Shown here: positions 14,824 through 22,496 of the stretch, one piece after another
Numbering within the stretch: the stretch's first letter is position 1
How the letters are laid out: every line of letters starts with the position of its first letter
Assembly: GCF_013205055.1 (NCBI RefSeq)
Contig: NZ_JABMLF010000005.1
Span: forward strand, 62,001-126,000
Direction: 5' to 3'
Origin: Rathayibacter sp. VKM Ac-2856
Lineage (GTDB): Bacteria > Actinomycetota > Actinomycetes > Actinomycetales > Microbacteriaceae
Length of the DNA: 64,000 bases
The notes under the pieces: generated by a model
Database searches by the model: none
Told to the model about the DNA's origin: nothing
What the model saw: the letters and a program-made list of their open reading frames with translations, nothing else
Position numbers and translations under genes: made by a program

Positions 14824-17064
14824 TCACTCCACCAGGGTGAGGCGCTGGGTGGGCCGGGTCATCGCCACGTAGAGCGACGCGGCGCCGCGCTCCTCCGCCG
14901 CGATCAGCCGCGGCCGGGCGATGACGACGGAGTCGAACTCGAGCCCCTTCGCGTCGGCCGTCGACAGCACGGCGATCGGGCGGTCGAGACCCCGCGAGCC
15001 GCGGCCGACCTCGCGGCCGAGCTCCGCCTCCAGCCGGGCGGTGATCGCGTCGAGCTCGTCGTCCGGCGCGATCACGGCGAGCGTGCCCTCCGCGCCGATC
15101 GCGCGGTCCTCGCGGACGACGGCGAGCACACGGTCGGCGAGCGCCGCGTCACCGCGGTCGCGCACCGTGCGGACCGGCCACTCGGTGGAGCGCACCGCCT
15201 CGCCGGGGGTGATCTCGAGGCCGTTCTCGCGCGCGGTGCGCTCGGCGTAGGCGACGATCTGCGCGGGCGTGCGGTAGTTGACGGTCAGCTCCTCGAGGCG
15301 CCACGGGGCCGCCTCGCCGTCGCGGCCCTGCCGGCCGAAGGTGTCGCGGAGCGCGGCGTCCCAGCTCGAGGCGGCGGAGGCGCCGGACGCCTGGGCGACG
15401 TCGCCGACGATGGTGAAGGAGCGCATCGGGCAGCGGCGCAGCAGCACCCGCCACTGCATCGGCGAGAGCTCCTGCGCCTCGTCGACCACCACGTGGCCGT
15501 AGGTCCAGGAGCGGTCGGCCGCCGCGCGCTCGGCGGTGCTGCCGACGCTCGCGCGCTCGGCGAAGCCGGCGGCGAGGTCCTTCGCGTTGACGAGGCCGTC
15601 GACGCCCATGTTGCGGATCGCTGCCTCGGCGTTCTCGACGTCGCGGCGGCGCTGCTCCTTCTCGGCCTTCTTCTGCGCGTCGGCGTGGTCGTCGTAGGCG
15701 CCGAGCAGCTCGGCCGCCTCGTCGAGCAGCGGGACGTCCGAGACGGTGAAGGCGGCGTCGCGGTCCCGGCGGAGCAGGGCGCGCTGCTCCGGGGTCCAGC
15801 GCGGGGTGAGCGAGGCGAACCAGTTCGGCCGCGCGTAGAGGTCCTGCAGCAGCTTCTCCGGGGTGAGCGGCATCCAGGCGGTGTTGAGCGCGACGCGGAC
15901 GTCGTAGGCGGTGCGGACGTCCTCGCGCAGGACCGCCTCGTCGGCCTCGTCGACCGTGTTGCCGTGGCTGCGCAGCTGGTCGGCGAGTTGCCGGGTCAGC
16001 TGGGTGATCATCGCCTTCACGAAGGTGACGCGGGCCTCGTTGTGCGGCTTGCGGGAGTCGCGGGCGCGCGTGATCGCCCGCTCCACGTCGTGCGGCTCGA
16101 GCCGCAGCTTCTCGCCGTTGACGTCGAGCACCAGCGTCTCGGCGGGGACGGCCTGGCGCGAGCGGACGGCGCGCTTGAGCAGCTCGGCCATCCGCGCGGA
16201 GCCCTTCACCCGGGCGACGGCCGGGCGGTCCTCCTCCACGATGTCGAGCCCCGGGTAGAGCTGGCCGAGCGTGGAGAGCACGACGCCGGTCTCGCCGAGC
16301 GAGGGCAGCACCGCCTCGATGTAGCGCAGGAAGGAGCGGGACGGACCGACGACGAGCACGCCGGAGGAGGCGATGCGGTCGCGGTGCGAGTAGAGGAGGT
16401 AGGCGGCGCGGTGCAGGGCCACCGCGGTCTTGCCGGTGCCCGGGCCGCCCTGCACGACGAGCACGCCGCGCAGCTCGGAGCGGATGATGCGGTCCTGCTC
16501 GCTCTGGATGGTCGCGACGATGTCGTGCATCCGCCCGGTGCGCTGGGCGCCGAGGGCCGCCATCAGGGCGCCCTCGCCCTGGAGCGCGGTGCCCTCGCGC
16601 AGCAGCTCCTCATCGAAGACCTCGTCCTCGAAGCGGAGCACCTCGCGGCCGCGGGTGGTCAGGTGCCGGCGGGCGCGCGTGCCCATCGGCCGGGCGGCGG
16701 TCGCCTGGTAGAAGGCGGCGGACTGCGGAGCGCGCCAGTCGAGCAGCAGGGTGTCCTGCTCGTCGTCGCGGAGGCCGATCCGGCCGATGTAGCGGTGCTC
16801 CGTCTCGGCGTCGGCGAGGGTGAGCCGGCCGAAGGCCAGCCGGTCGTCGGCGCCGGTGAGTGAGCGGATGCGGTCCTCGTAGAGCCGCGCGAACGCGTCG
16901 CGCTCCGACCGGCTCTGGTGATTGCCGCCGACGCTCTCGATGCGGACCGAGTCGAGCGCCTCCCTGGCCTGCGCGATCAGCTCGTCCAGGCGGGCGTAGA
17001 GCCCCGCCACGTACGCGCGCTCGCGCGAGAGCTCGGACTCGAGGATCGTGTCGCTGTCCGTCAT
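14824..17064 (-). CDS. helR: HelD/HelR-like UvrD-family ATPase (RNA polymerase recycling)
   Basis: 746 residues. Walker A is GGPGTGKTAVALH (about residue 205). Walker B is HVVVDEAQELSPMQW and motif VI is LYVAMTRPTQRL. The N-terminal coiled-coil (residues 1-60, then QSRSERDAFARLYEDRI) and the split helicase core match HelD-type proteins. These remove RNA polymerase from DNA rather than unwinding it. The actinobacterial HelR subgroup protects against rifampicin. I see no rifamycin-associated element upstream, so drug control is not supported. ATG 17064 is chosen; the long upstream in-frame extension is unlikely. Confidence 0.85.
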   Translation of the reverse strand: MTDSDTILESELSRERAYVAGLYARLDELIAQAREALDSVRIESVGGNHQSRSERDAFARLYEDRIRSLTGADDRLAFGRLTLADAETEHRYIGRIGLRDDEQDTLLLDWRAPQSAAFYQATAARPMGTRARRHLTTRGREVLRFEDEVFDEELLREGTALQGEGALMAALGAQRTGRMHDIVATIQSEQDRIIRSELRGVLVVQGGPGTGKTAVALHRAAYLLYSHRDRIASSGVLVVGPSRSFLRYIEAVLPSLGETGVVLSTLGQLYPGLDIVEEDRPAVARVKGSARMAELLKRAVRSRQAVPAETLVLDVNGEKLRLEPHDVERAITRARDSRKPHNEARVTFVKAMITQLTRQLADQLRSHGNTVDEADEAVLREDVRTAYDVRVALNTAWMPLTPEKLLQDLYARPNWFASLTPRWTPEQRALLRRDRDAAFTVSDVPLLDEAAELLGAYDDHADAQKKAEKEQRRRDVENAEAAIRNMGVDGLVNAKDLAAGFAERASVGSTAERAAADRSWTYGHVVVDEAQELSPMQWRVLLRRCPMRSFTIVGDVAQASGASAASSWDAALRDTFGRQGRDGEAAPWRLEELTVNYRTPAQIVAYAERTARENGLEITPGEAVRSTEWPVRTVRDRGDAALADRVLAVVREDRAIGAEGTLAVIAPDDELDAITARLEAELGREVGRGSRGLDRPIAVLSTADAKGLEFDSVVIARPRLIAAEERGAASLYVAMTRPTQRLTLVE

Positions 17065-17477
17065 CGTGCGCCCCTTCCGTGCCGGCGTCGCGGTCCGGGG
17101 CAAGAGGCGGATGCGCTCCGGGGACCGTCGAAAACAGGCGGTCCAGTCTAACGACCGCGCGGGCGCCGCCCGGCGCGACGGGGCCTCGCGGGAATCGCCG
17201 TGGGCGAACGCCGCCGCCCTCTTGCGGACGGCGGGTGAGAGGCGCATGCTGTCGGTCAAGAAGAGCTCGACGCCCCGTCAGAGCAGCCGGCCCTGCCGCT
17301 GCCGCAGGGCGTCGAGGTCTTTAACGGGCGGTCGCGGACCGGGTCGGCACCACTCCGGTCACCCCGATCCTGAGAGGCCGTTCAGGAACCGTCGAGCCCG
17401 GTAGGGTCAGGATGACCCCGGGACCCTCCGCGCTCCCGCCCGCCCGCCCGCGAACGGCCACGCCCCCGGGAGCCCGC
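17065..17477. other. Divergent intergenic region, helicase/histidine kinase
   Basis: No gene is seen. TAGACT on the reverse strand (17145-17150) is a candidate -10 for the helicase gene. TAGGGT (17402-17407) is a candidate -10 for the kinase operon, giving a leader of about 60 nt. Confidence 0.4.
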
Positions 17478-19007
17478 ATGACTCCGACGCCCGCCTCCGC
17501 ACCGGTGCGCCGGCTGCGCTCGGTCCGGTTCCGGATCCTCGCGGCGATCCTGGTCGTCACCGCGCTCGGTCTGCTGGTCTCGGGCGGCGTCTCGTTCCTG
17601 CTGCAGCGCGATCGGATCCTGGCGTCGGTCGACGAGGAGCTGCGCCAGCAAGTGGAGAGCGTGCGAACGATCGTCGAGTCTCCGGCCGAGGCGGTGCCGA
17701 TCGAGCTGGGCGAGTCGCCGCTGACCGCGGCGCCGACGGACGGCTCCGGCTTCACCGACATGGACGCACTGCTGCGCACCGTCCTCGGGCAGGTGCTGCC
17801 GCGGCTGGACGGGAGCACGGTCGGCCTGGTCGACGGCGCCGCCCGCTGGGAGCCGCAGCCCTACGCCCTCAGCTTCCTGCTCGACGACGACCCCGACTTC
17901 CTCGCGCGGGTGTCCGAGCAGACGGCGGAGGGAGCGACGGTGCTCGGCTGGGGCGAGACGGACGACGGGACGCTGCGCTACGCCGCGGTGCCGCTGCGCG
18001 TGGACGGCTCGGAGGCCGCCGGGGTGTTCGTGACGGCGGTGGACACCGACGCGCGGCTCTCGGACCTCGCCGACGTCTCGCGGAGCTACGCCGGCATCGC
18101 CGCCGCCGCCCTCCTCGCGACCGGGCTGGTGGGCTGGTTCGTCGCGGGCCGCCTGCTCTCCCCCATCCGCGAGCTCCGGCGGACGGCCTCCCGGATCACC
18201 GCGACCGACCTCGGCGAGCGCATCCCGGTCGGCGGGGACGACGACGTGTCGGATCTCACCCGCACGGTGAACGACATGATCGGGCGGCTCGAGGGGTCGT
18301 TCGACGCGCAGCGGCGCCTGCTGGCCGACGTCCGGCACGAGCTGGGCACGCCGATCACGATCGTCCGCGGTCACCTCGAGCTGGTCGATCCGGGTGACCC
18401 GGCCGACGTCGAGGCCACGCGCACGATCGCCCTGGACGAGCTGGACCGGATGGGGCATCTGCTGGAGGACATCGCGGAGCTCTCGGAGGCCGAGCGCGAG
18501 GACCGCGTCGCGCGACAGCCGGTCGACGTCGGCGAGCTCACTCGGCGGGTGCTGGCCAAGGCCTCGGGCATCCCCGGACGCGAGTGGCGGGCCGGACCGG
18601 TCGCCGAGGTGCGGATCCCGGCGGATCCGGCGCGGCTCACCCAGGCCTGGCTGCAGCTGGCCGACAACGCGGCGAAGTACAGCCCCGAGGGCTCGACGGT
18701 CGTGCTCGGCAGCGAGCGGCGGGCGGACCGGGTCGAGCTGTTCGTGACCGACGAGGGCCCCGGGATCCCCGCGGCGGCCCGCGAGCGGATCTTCGAGCGC
18801 TTCGGCCGCGTCGACGACGGGCGCGGCATCCGCGGCTCCGGACTCGGTCTCGCGATCGTCGCGGCCATCGCCCGCGCGCACGGCGGCCGGGTCGAGCTCG
18901 ACTCCGTGCCGGGCCGCGGCACCCGCTTCGCGCTCTCCCTCCCCCTCGAGGCTCCCCGCACCGACGACGACCCCACCCCCCAGCACCCGAGAGGACGAGC
19001 CGAGTGA
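17478..19007 (+). CDS. Two-component sensor histidine kinase
   Basis: 509 residues. There are two membrane segments (about 19-42 and 205-228) flanking an extracytoplasmic sensor domain. A HAMP domain (RLLSPIRELRRTASRITATDL) follows, then HisKA with the phosphorylated His287 in LADVRHELGTPI. The ATPase domain has N-box NAAKYSPEG, G1 DEGPGIP and G2 GSGLGLAIV. ATG 17478 is chosen because GGGAG precedes it. ATG 17412 sits only 4 nt after the presumed -10. The stop overlaps the start of the response regulator (GTGA). Confidence 0.92.
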   Translation: MTPTPASAPVRRLRSVRFRILAAILVVTALGLLVSGGVSFLLQRDRILASVDEELRQQVESVRTIVESPAEAVPIELGESPLTAAPTDGSGFTDMDALLRTVLGQVLPRLDGSTVGLVDGAARWEPQPYALSFLLDDDPDFLARVSEQTAEGATVLGWGETDDGTLRYAAVPLRVDGSEAAGVFVTAVDTDARLSDLADVSRSYAGIAAAALLATGLVGWFVAGRLLSPIRELRRTASRITATDLGERIPVGGDDDVSDLTRTVNDMIGRLEGSFDAQRRLLADVRHELGTPITIVRGHLELVDPGDPADVEATRTIALDELDRMGHLLEDIAELSEAEREDRVARQPVDVGELTRRVLAKASGIPGREWRAGPVAEVRIPADPARLTQAWLQLADNAAKYSPEGSTVVLGSERRADRVELFVTDEGPGIPAAARERIFERFGRVDDGRGIRGSGLGLAIVAAIARAHGGRVELDSVPGRGTRFALSLPLEAPRTDDDPTPQHPRGRAE

Positions 19008-19681
19008 GCACCATCCTCATCGCCGAGGACGAGGAGCGCATCGCCGCCTTCGTCGAGAAGGGCCTGCGCTCGGCCGGCTACACCACGACCCGCGCGGCCC
19101 GCGGGGACGACGCTCTCGCGTACGTCCGCAGCGGCGGGTTCGACCTCGTGCTGCTCGACGTCGGCCTGCCCGGCATGGACGGCTTCGCGGTGCTGCGGGC
19201 GCTGCGCGCCGAGGCGGTGACCCTGCCGGTGATCATGCTGACGGCGCGCAGCTCGGTCGCCGACACCGTGGAGGGCCTGGACCTCGGTGCGAACGACTAC
19301 CTGGCGAAGCCGTTCCGCTTCGACGAGCTCCTCGCGCGAATCCGCGTGCGGCTGCGCGAGGCGACGGCCGCGGTGCCCGGGCGCGGCGAGGACGACGGCA
19401 CGCTCGTGCACGGCGGGGTGACGCTCGATCTGCGCTCGCGCCGGGCGACCGTCGAGGGCATCACGCTGGATCTGTCGGCGCGCGAGTTCGCCCTGGCCGA
19501 GGAGTTCCTGCGCCATCCCGAGCAGGTGCTCAGCCGCGAGCAGCTGCTCAGCCGCGTCTGGGGCTTCGACTTCGATCCGGGATCGAACGTCGTGGACGTG
19601 TACGTGCGCTACCTGCGCGGGAAGATCGGCGCCGAGCGGATCGAGACGGTGCGCGGGATGGGCTACCGGATGGTGGGCTGA
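19004..19681 (+). CDS. OmpR-family response regulator
   Basis: 225 residues. The receiver domain has acidic residues EDEE near the N-terminus, phosphoacceptor Asp in VLLDVGLPGMDG (about 52), Thr in MLTARSS and Lys in YLAKPF. The winged-helix DNA-binding domain (about 130-225) ends in VVDVYVRYLRGKIG and VRGMGYRMV. It starts at GTG 19004 inside the kinase stop. The kinase-first order is common in this group. Targets are unknown. The neighbouring convergent glycan operon is a reasonable but unproven candidate. Confidence 0.95.
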   Translation: MSTILIAEDEERIAAFVEKGLRSAGYTTTRAARGDDALAYVRSGGFDLVLLDVGLPGMDGFAVLRALRAEAVTLPVIMLTARSSVADTVEGLDLGANDYLAKPFRFDELLARIRVRLREATAAVPGRGEDDGTLVHGGVTLDLRSRRATVEGITLDLSAREFALAEEFLRHPEQVLSREQLLSRVWGFDFDPGSNVVDVYVRYLRGKIGAERIETVRGMGYRMVG

Positions 19682-19714
19682 GGCGGCGCGAGCGGCGGAG
19701 GGCGCTCCGCCCAC

Positions 19715-19749
19715 GACGGCGGCCGTCGTCCGCGGCGGTCGCCGCCGTC
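19715..19749. terminator. Hairpin between convergent operons
   Basis: GACGGCGGC (19715-19723) pairs with GCCGCCGTC (19741-19749) around a 17-nt loop. The right arm overlaps the stop codon of the acidic-tail protein gene. Confidence 0.45.
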
Positions 19750-20260
19750 AGTCGTCGGTGTCGTCGTCGACGTCGTCGTCCGGGTCGTCGGTGTCGTCGT
19801 CGTCGCCGTCGTCGTCCGCGTCGGCGGGCGCAGGGGCGGGGACCGGGACGACCGGGACCGGGGCGGTGCCGCCCTGCTCGGCCGGCGGGGCCTGCGGAGC
19901 CGGATCGGACGGCGGGCTGGTGGCCGCCGGGTCCCCGGCGCCGGGGTCGACCGCCGCAGGATCGGTCGCGGCGGGGTCTGCGCCGGACGGGTCGCCGGAC
20001 GGGTCGCCGCTCGACGGGTCCGCGGACTCCCCCGCGCCGGGCTCCCGGCTCGGGCCGACGACGGGCGTGCTGCCGATCTCGGTCACCTGCTGCGGCTGCT
20101 GGAGCGCGGTCGCGACGGTGACGACGCCCCCGGTGATCGCGGCGAGGCAGAGCGCGGCGGCGGCGGCGAGCAGCACGGGACCGCGGCGGGGCATCGGCGT
20201 CTCCTGATCGGTCGTGTCGGGATCGGGACGGCGGAACGGGTTTCCTGATGATCTTCTCAT
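19748..20260 (-). CDS. Single-span membrane protein with Pro/Asp repeats and an acidic tail
   Basis: 170 residues. A short basic cytoplasmic end is followed by one membrane segment (about 26-50, GPVLLAAAAALCLAAITGGV). Next comes an extracytoplasmic region of imperfect DP-containing repeats (DPSGDPSGADPAATDPAAVD), a Pro/Val stretch, and a C-terminus made almost only of Asp with a few Thr and Pro. There is no catalytic domain. It is the last gene of the glycan operon, starting within the stop of the kinase gene before it (ATGA). It may be a wall-spanning or cation-binding accessory. Confidence 0.7.
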   Translation of the reverse strand: MRRSSGNPFRRPDPDTTDQETPMPRRGPVLLAAAAALCLAAITGGVVTVATALQQPQQVTEIGSTPVVGPSREPGAGESADPSSGDPSGDPSGADPAATDPAAVDPGAGDPAATSPPSDPAPQAPPAEQGGTAPVPVVPVPAPAPADADDDGDDDDTDDPDDDVDDDTDD

Positions 20261-21381
20261 GCGGAGAGGATCCTTCCTGCGGTTCGGGTGAGGGTACGGG
20301 CGGCGGAGGACCGCCAGGCCGGGCGGAAGAGGTAGAGGCAGGCGAGGCGGAAGCGGGCCGCCGTCTCGTAGACGGCGAGGCGCTCGGGTGAGGCGCCGGC
20401 CCGCTCGGCCGCGCGGTCGACGACGGCTCTCGCGCGAGCGGCGTCGTCCGCGGCGAGCAGACCCTGCGCGGTGCGGAGCCGGAGGTGGGCGCGCAGATTG
20501 CCGAGGTCGAGCGCGGCCTCGGCCCGGGCCGCGGTGTCGAGGTCGAGCAGGGTGAGGGCGTCCCCGGCGACGAGCAGCTGCTTGTCGTGCAGGTCGCGGT
20601 GGGCGAGGACCAGCGGCTCGGCCGGCGCGCCCAGGAGGGACTCGGCCACGCGCTCGGCGGCGGCGAGCACCTCGGCGCGGGCGGCGGGGACCAGCAGCGG
20701 CGCGGCGTGGGCCGCCCAGCGGGCGACGACGGCGGCCTCCGCCTCCGGCCCGTGCTCGGGCAGCTCGGCCGGGGCCGCGGGCAGGAGCGCCCAGCCCGCC
20801 GCCCAGCGCTCCCAGAGGGCGCGCCACTCGTCCTCGGTCGTCCGCGGGTCGGAGCCGACCTCGAGCACCGTGCGTCCGGGGAGCGCCGAGAAGCGGACGA
20901 GACCGGCCGGGTCGTCCGCCCGCTCGAGGATCCGCGGCAGGTCGAAGCCGGCGGCGAAGACTCCGGCGCTGCGGTGGGCCGCGCTGACGGCGGCGGCGGC
21001 CTGCGGCCGGAGCACCTTGAGGAAGCTGCCGCCGTCCGCGGCGCGCACCACGGCGCGGCGGCCGGGCCGGTGCACGATCACGGCGCCCTCGCGGCGGGCG
21101 TGCTCGAGCGCCGGGAGCCGGCGGTCGCGACCGGGCGGCAGCAGGGCGACGCCGCCCTCCGGTGTCCAGCGGCCGGCGCGGACGTCGGCGGCGCCGTCGG
21201 AGCGGGCCTCGAGCTCGACCCCGTCGCGGGCGGGCCAGGCGCGCGAGACGGTCCACGTCACGGCGTCCTCGACGATCTCGGCGGGGACCACGGGCGCGGT
21301 GCCGAGCGGGCTCGGGAGGGTCGGCGCGCTCGTCGCGTTCCGCGGGCTCGGCGTGCTCAGCGGGCTCAGCGGATCGGGCAT
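20257..21381 (-). CDS. APH-fold phosphotransferase 2 of the glycan operon
   Basis: 374 residues. The C-terminal kinase lobe has the catalytic loop LAHRDLHDKQLL (about residues 254-265) and a metal-binding LLDLDTA. This is the aminoglycoside-phosphotransferase/choline-kinase fold. A Gln stands where classical APH enzymes have Asn (HxDxxxxN), a variation also seen in maltokinases. The N-terminal third (about 1-100) is unusual and Pro/Ser-rich at the very start. It overlaps the preceding kinase gene by 16 nt. The substrate is unknown; a sugar or lipid-linked saccharide is the best guess from context. Confidence 0.8.
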   Translation of the reverse strand: MPDPLSPLSTPSPRNATSAPTLPSPLGTAPVVPAEIVEDAVTWTVSRAWPARDGVELEARSDGAADVRAGRWTPEGGVALLPPGRDRRLPALEHARREGAVIVHRPGRRAVVRAADGGSFLKVLRPQAAAAVSAAHRSAGVFAAGFDLPRILERADDPAGLVRFSALPGRTVLEVGSDPRTTEDEWRALWERWAAGWALLPAAPAELPEHGPEAEAAVVARWAAHAAPLLVPAARAEVLAAAERVAESLLGAPAEPLVLAHRDLHDKQLLVAGDALTLLDLDTAARAEAALDLGNLRAHLRLRTAQGLLAADDAARARAVVDRAAERAGASPERLAVYETAARFRLACLYLFRPAWRSSAARTLTRTAGRILSA

Positions 21382-22496
21382 GCGAGCACCTCCTCGGCGC
21401 GGGCGACGGCGGCCTCGACGCGCTCGCGCCAGTCCGGCTGCGCGGTGCGGAACGGCTCGACCGCGCGCAGCAGCACGCTCTCGACGGTGCGTCGGCGCAG
21501 CGCCTCCTCGTCGACGGCTCCCCCGGCCGCGCGATACGCGTCGAGCAGGGCTCCGGCGAGCGAGGAGCCGTCGGGCTCCGCCGCGAGGAGCCCGCCGAGG
21601 TCGCGCTCGGGCTCGTCGGCGCGGACCCGGTCGAAGTCGATCAGGCGGACGCCGTCGCCGACCAGGACCTGATCGGCCGAGAAGTCGCCGTGCACGACGA
21701 CGGAGCGGGACGACGCCCCGCGGCCGACCGCACCGAGCGCCGCCCCGAGGCGCGCGAGGCGCGCTGAGAGGTCCGGCACGAGGTCCGCGAGGGCCCGCAT
21801 CGCGGTGGCGAGCTCGCCCGGCGAGCCGGCGGGCACCCGCACTCCCCGCACCGTGTGCAGGCGGGCGAGCGCCGCTCCCGCGGTCGCGGCCGCGTCGACG
21901 CAGCGGCGCTCGGCCAGATCGCCCTCGCCCCAGCGCGGCGTCCAGGCGCCTTCGGAGCCGAGCAGCGTCGGCACGAGGACCGGCACGCCCTGATCGGCCA
22001 GCGCCGACTGCACGCGCGCCGCCTCGGCCGTCGCGGCGGCCGCCCCCGGCGCGACGATCTTGACGACGCGCGCACCGTCGTCGAGGACCAGCCGGCGGTG
22101 CGGATTGTGCCGGAGCACCCGCGAGGACGCGAGCAGGCCGGGATCGCTCTGCCCGAGGCGCCGCAGGCTCGGCGAGAGCTCGCGGTCGGCGAGCACGGGC
22201 CCGCTGACCGCGTGCAGCGAGGGGTGCTCGCGCAGCTCGACGCCGACGCGCGCGGCGCGCTCACGGGTCTTGCCGAGCTTGGCGGTGTCGGCGTAGGAGG
22301 CGATCCAGGCCGGTCCGTCGGACGACTCGTAGGCGACGACGACGTCCGCTCCGCGCTTCCAGCGACGACGCGTGACGCGGAGCGGCTCGCCGATCGCGTC
22401 CGCGAGCCGACGGGGGTCGAGCAGGTCGGCCAGGGCGGGCAGCGCCGGATCGCGGCGGGCGAGGTCGGCGACGGCCGCCTCCGTGGCGCGGCTCAT
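21366..22496 (-). CDS. APH-fold phosphotransferase 1 of the glycan operon
   Basis: 376 residues. The kinase fold has an N-lobe lysine in ARVVKIVAPG, catalytic loop VVHGDFSADQVLV and metal site LIDFDRVR. As in the downstream paralogue, Gln replaces the usual Asn of the catalytic loop. Residues 30-110 form an extra N-terminal region containing RVTRRRWKRGADVVVAYE. It starts within the stop of the ABC gene (ATGA). Two distinct APH-fold kinases in tandem with an exporter imply that the exported product, or its precursor, is phosphorylated at two steps. Confidence 0.8.
   Translation of the reverse strand: MSRATEAAVADLARRDPALPALADLLDPRRLADAIGEPLRVTRRRWKRGADVVVAYESSDGPAWIASYADTAKLGKTRERAARVGVELREHPSLHAVSGPVLADRELSPSLRRLGQSDPGLLASSRVLRHNPHRRLVLDDGARVVKIVAPGAAAATAEAARVQSALADQGVPVLVPTLLGSEGAWTPRWGEGDLAERRCVDAAATAGAALARLHTVRGVRVPAGSPGELATAMRALADLVPDLSARLARLGAALGAVGRGASSRSVVVHGDFSADQVLVGDGVRLIDFDRVRADEPERDLGGLLAAEPDGSSLAGALLDAYRAAGGAVDEEALRRRTVESVLLRAVEPFRTAQPDWRERVEAAVARAEEVLACPIR

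Noticed and set aside
15493-16863. Long forward reading frame opposite the HelD-like gene
   Set aside because: It is an antisense shadow. The reverse strand has all helicase motifs in order.
17065-17477. Rifamycin-associated element upstream of the HelR-like gene
   Set aside because: No GGGGCTTGC/GCAAGCCCC palindrome is present.
17412-17477. Upstream ATG 17412 as the histidine kinase start
   Set aside because: It lies only 4 nt after the likely -10 box and lacks a ribosome site; ATG 17478 has GGGAG.
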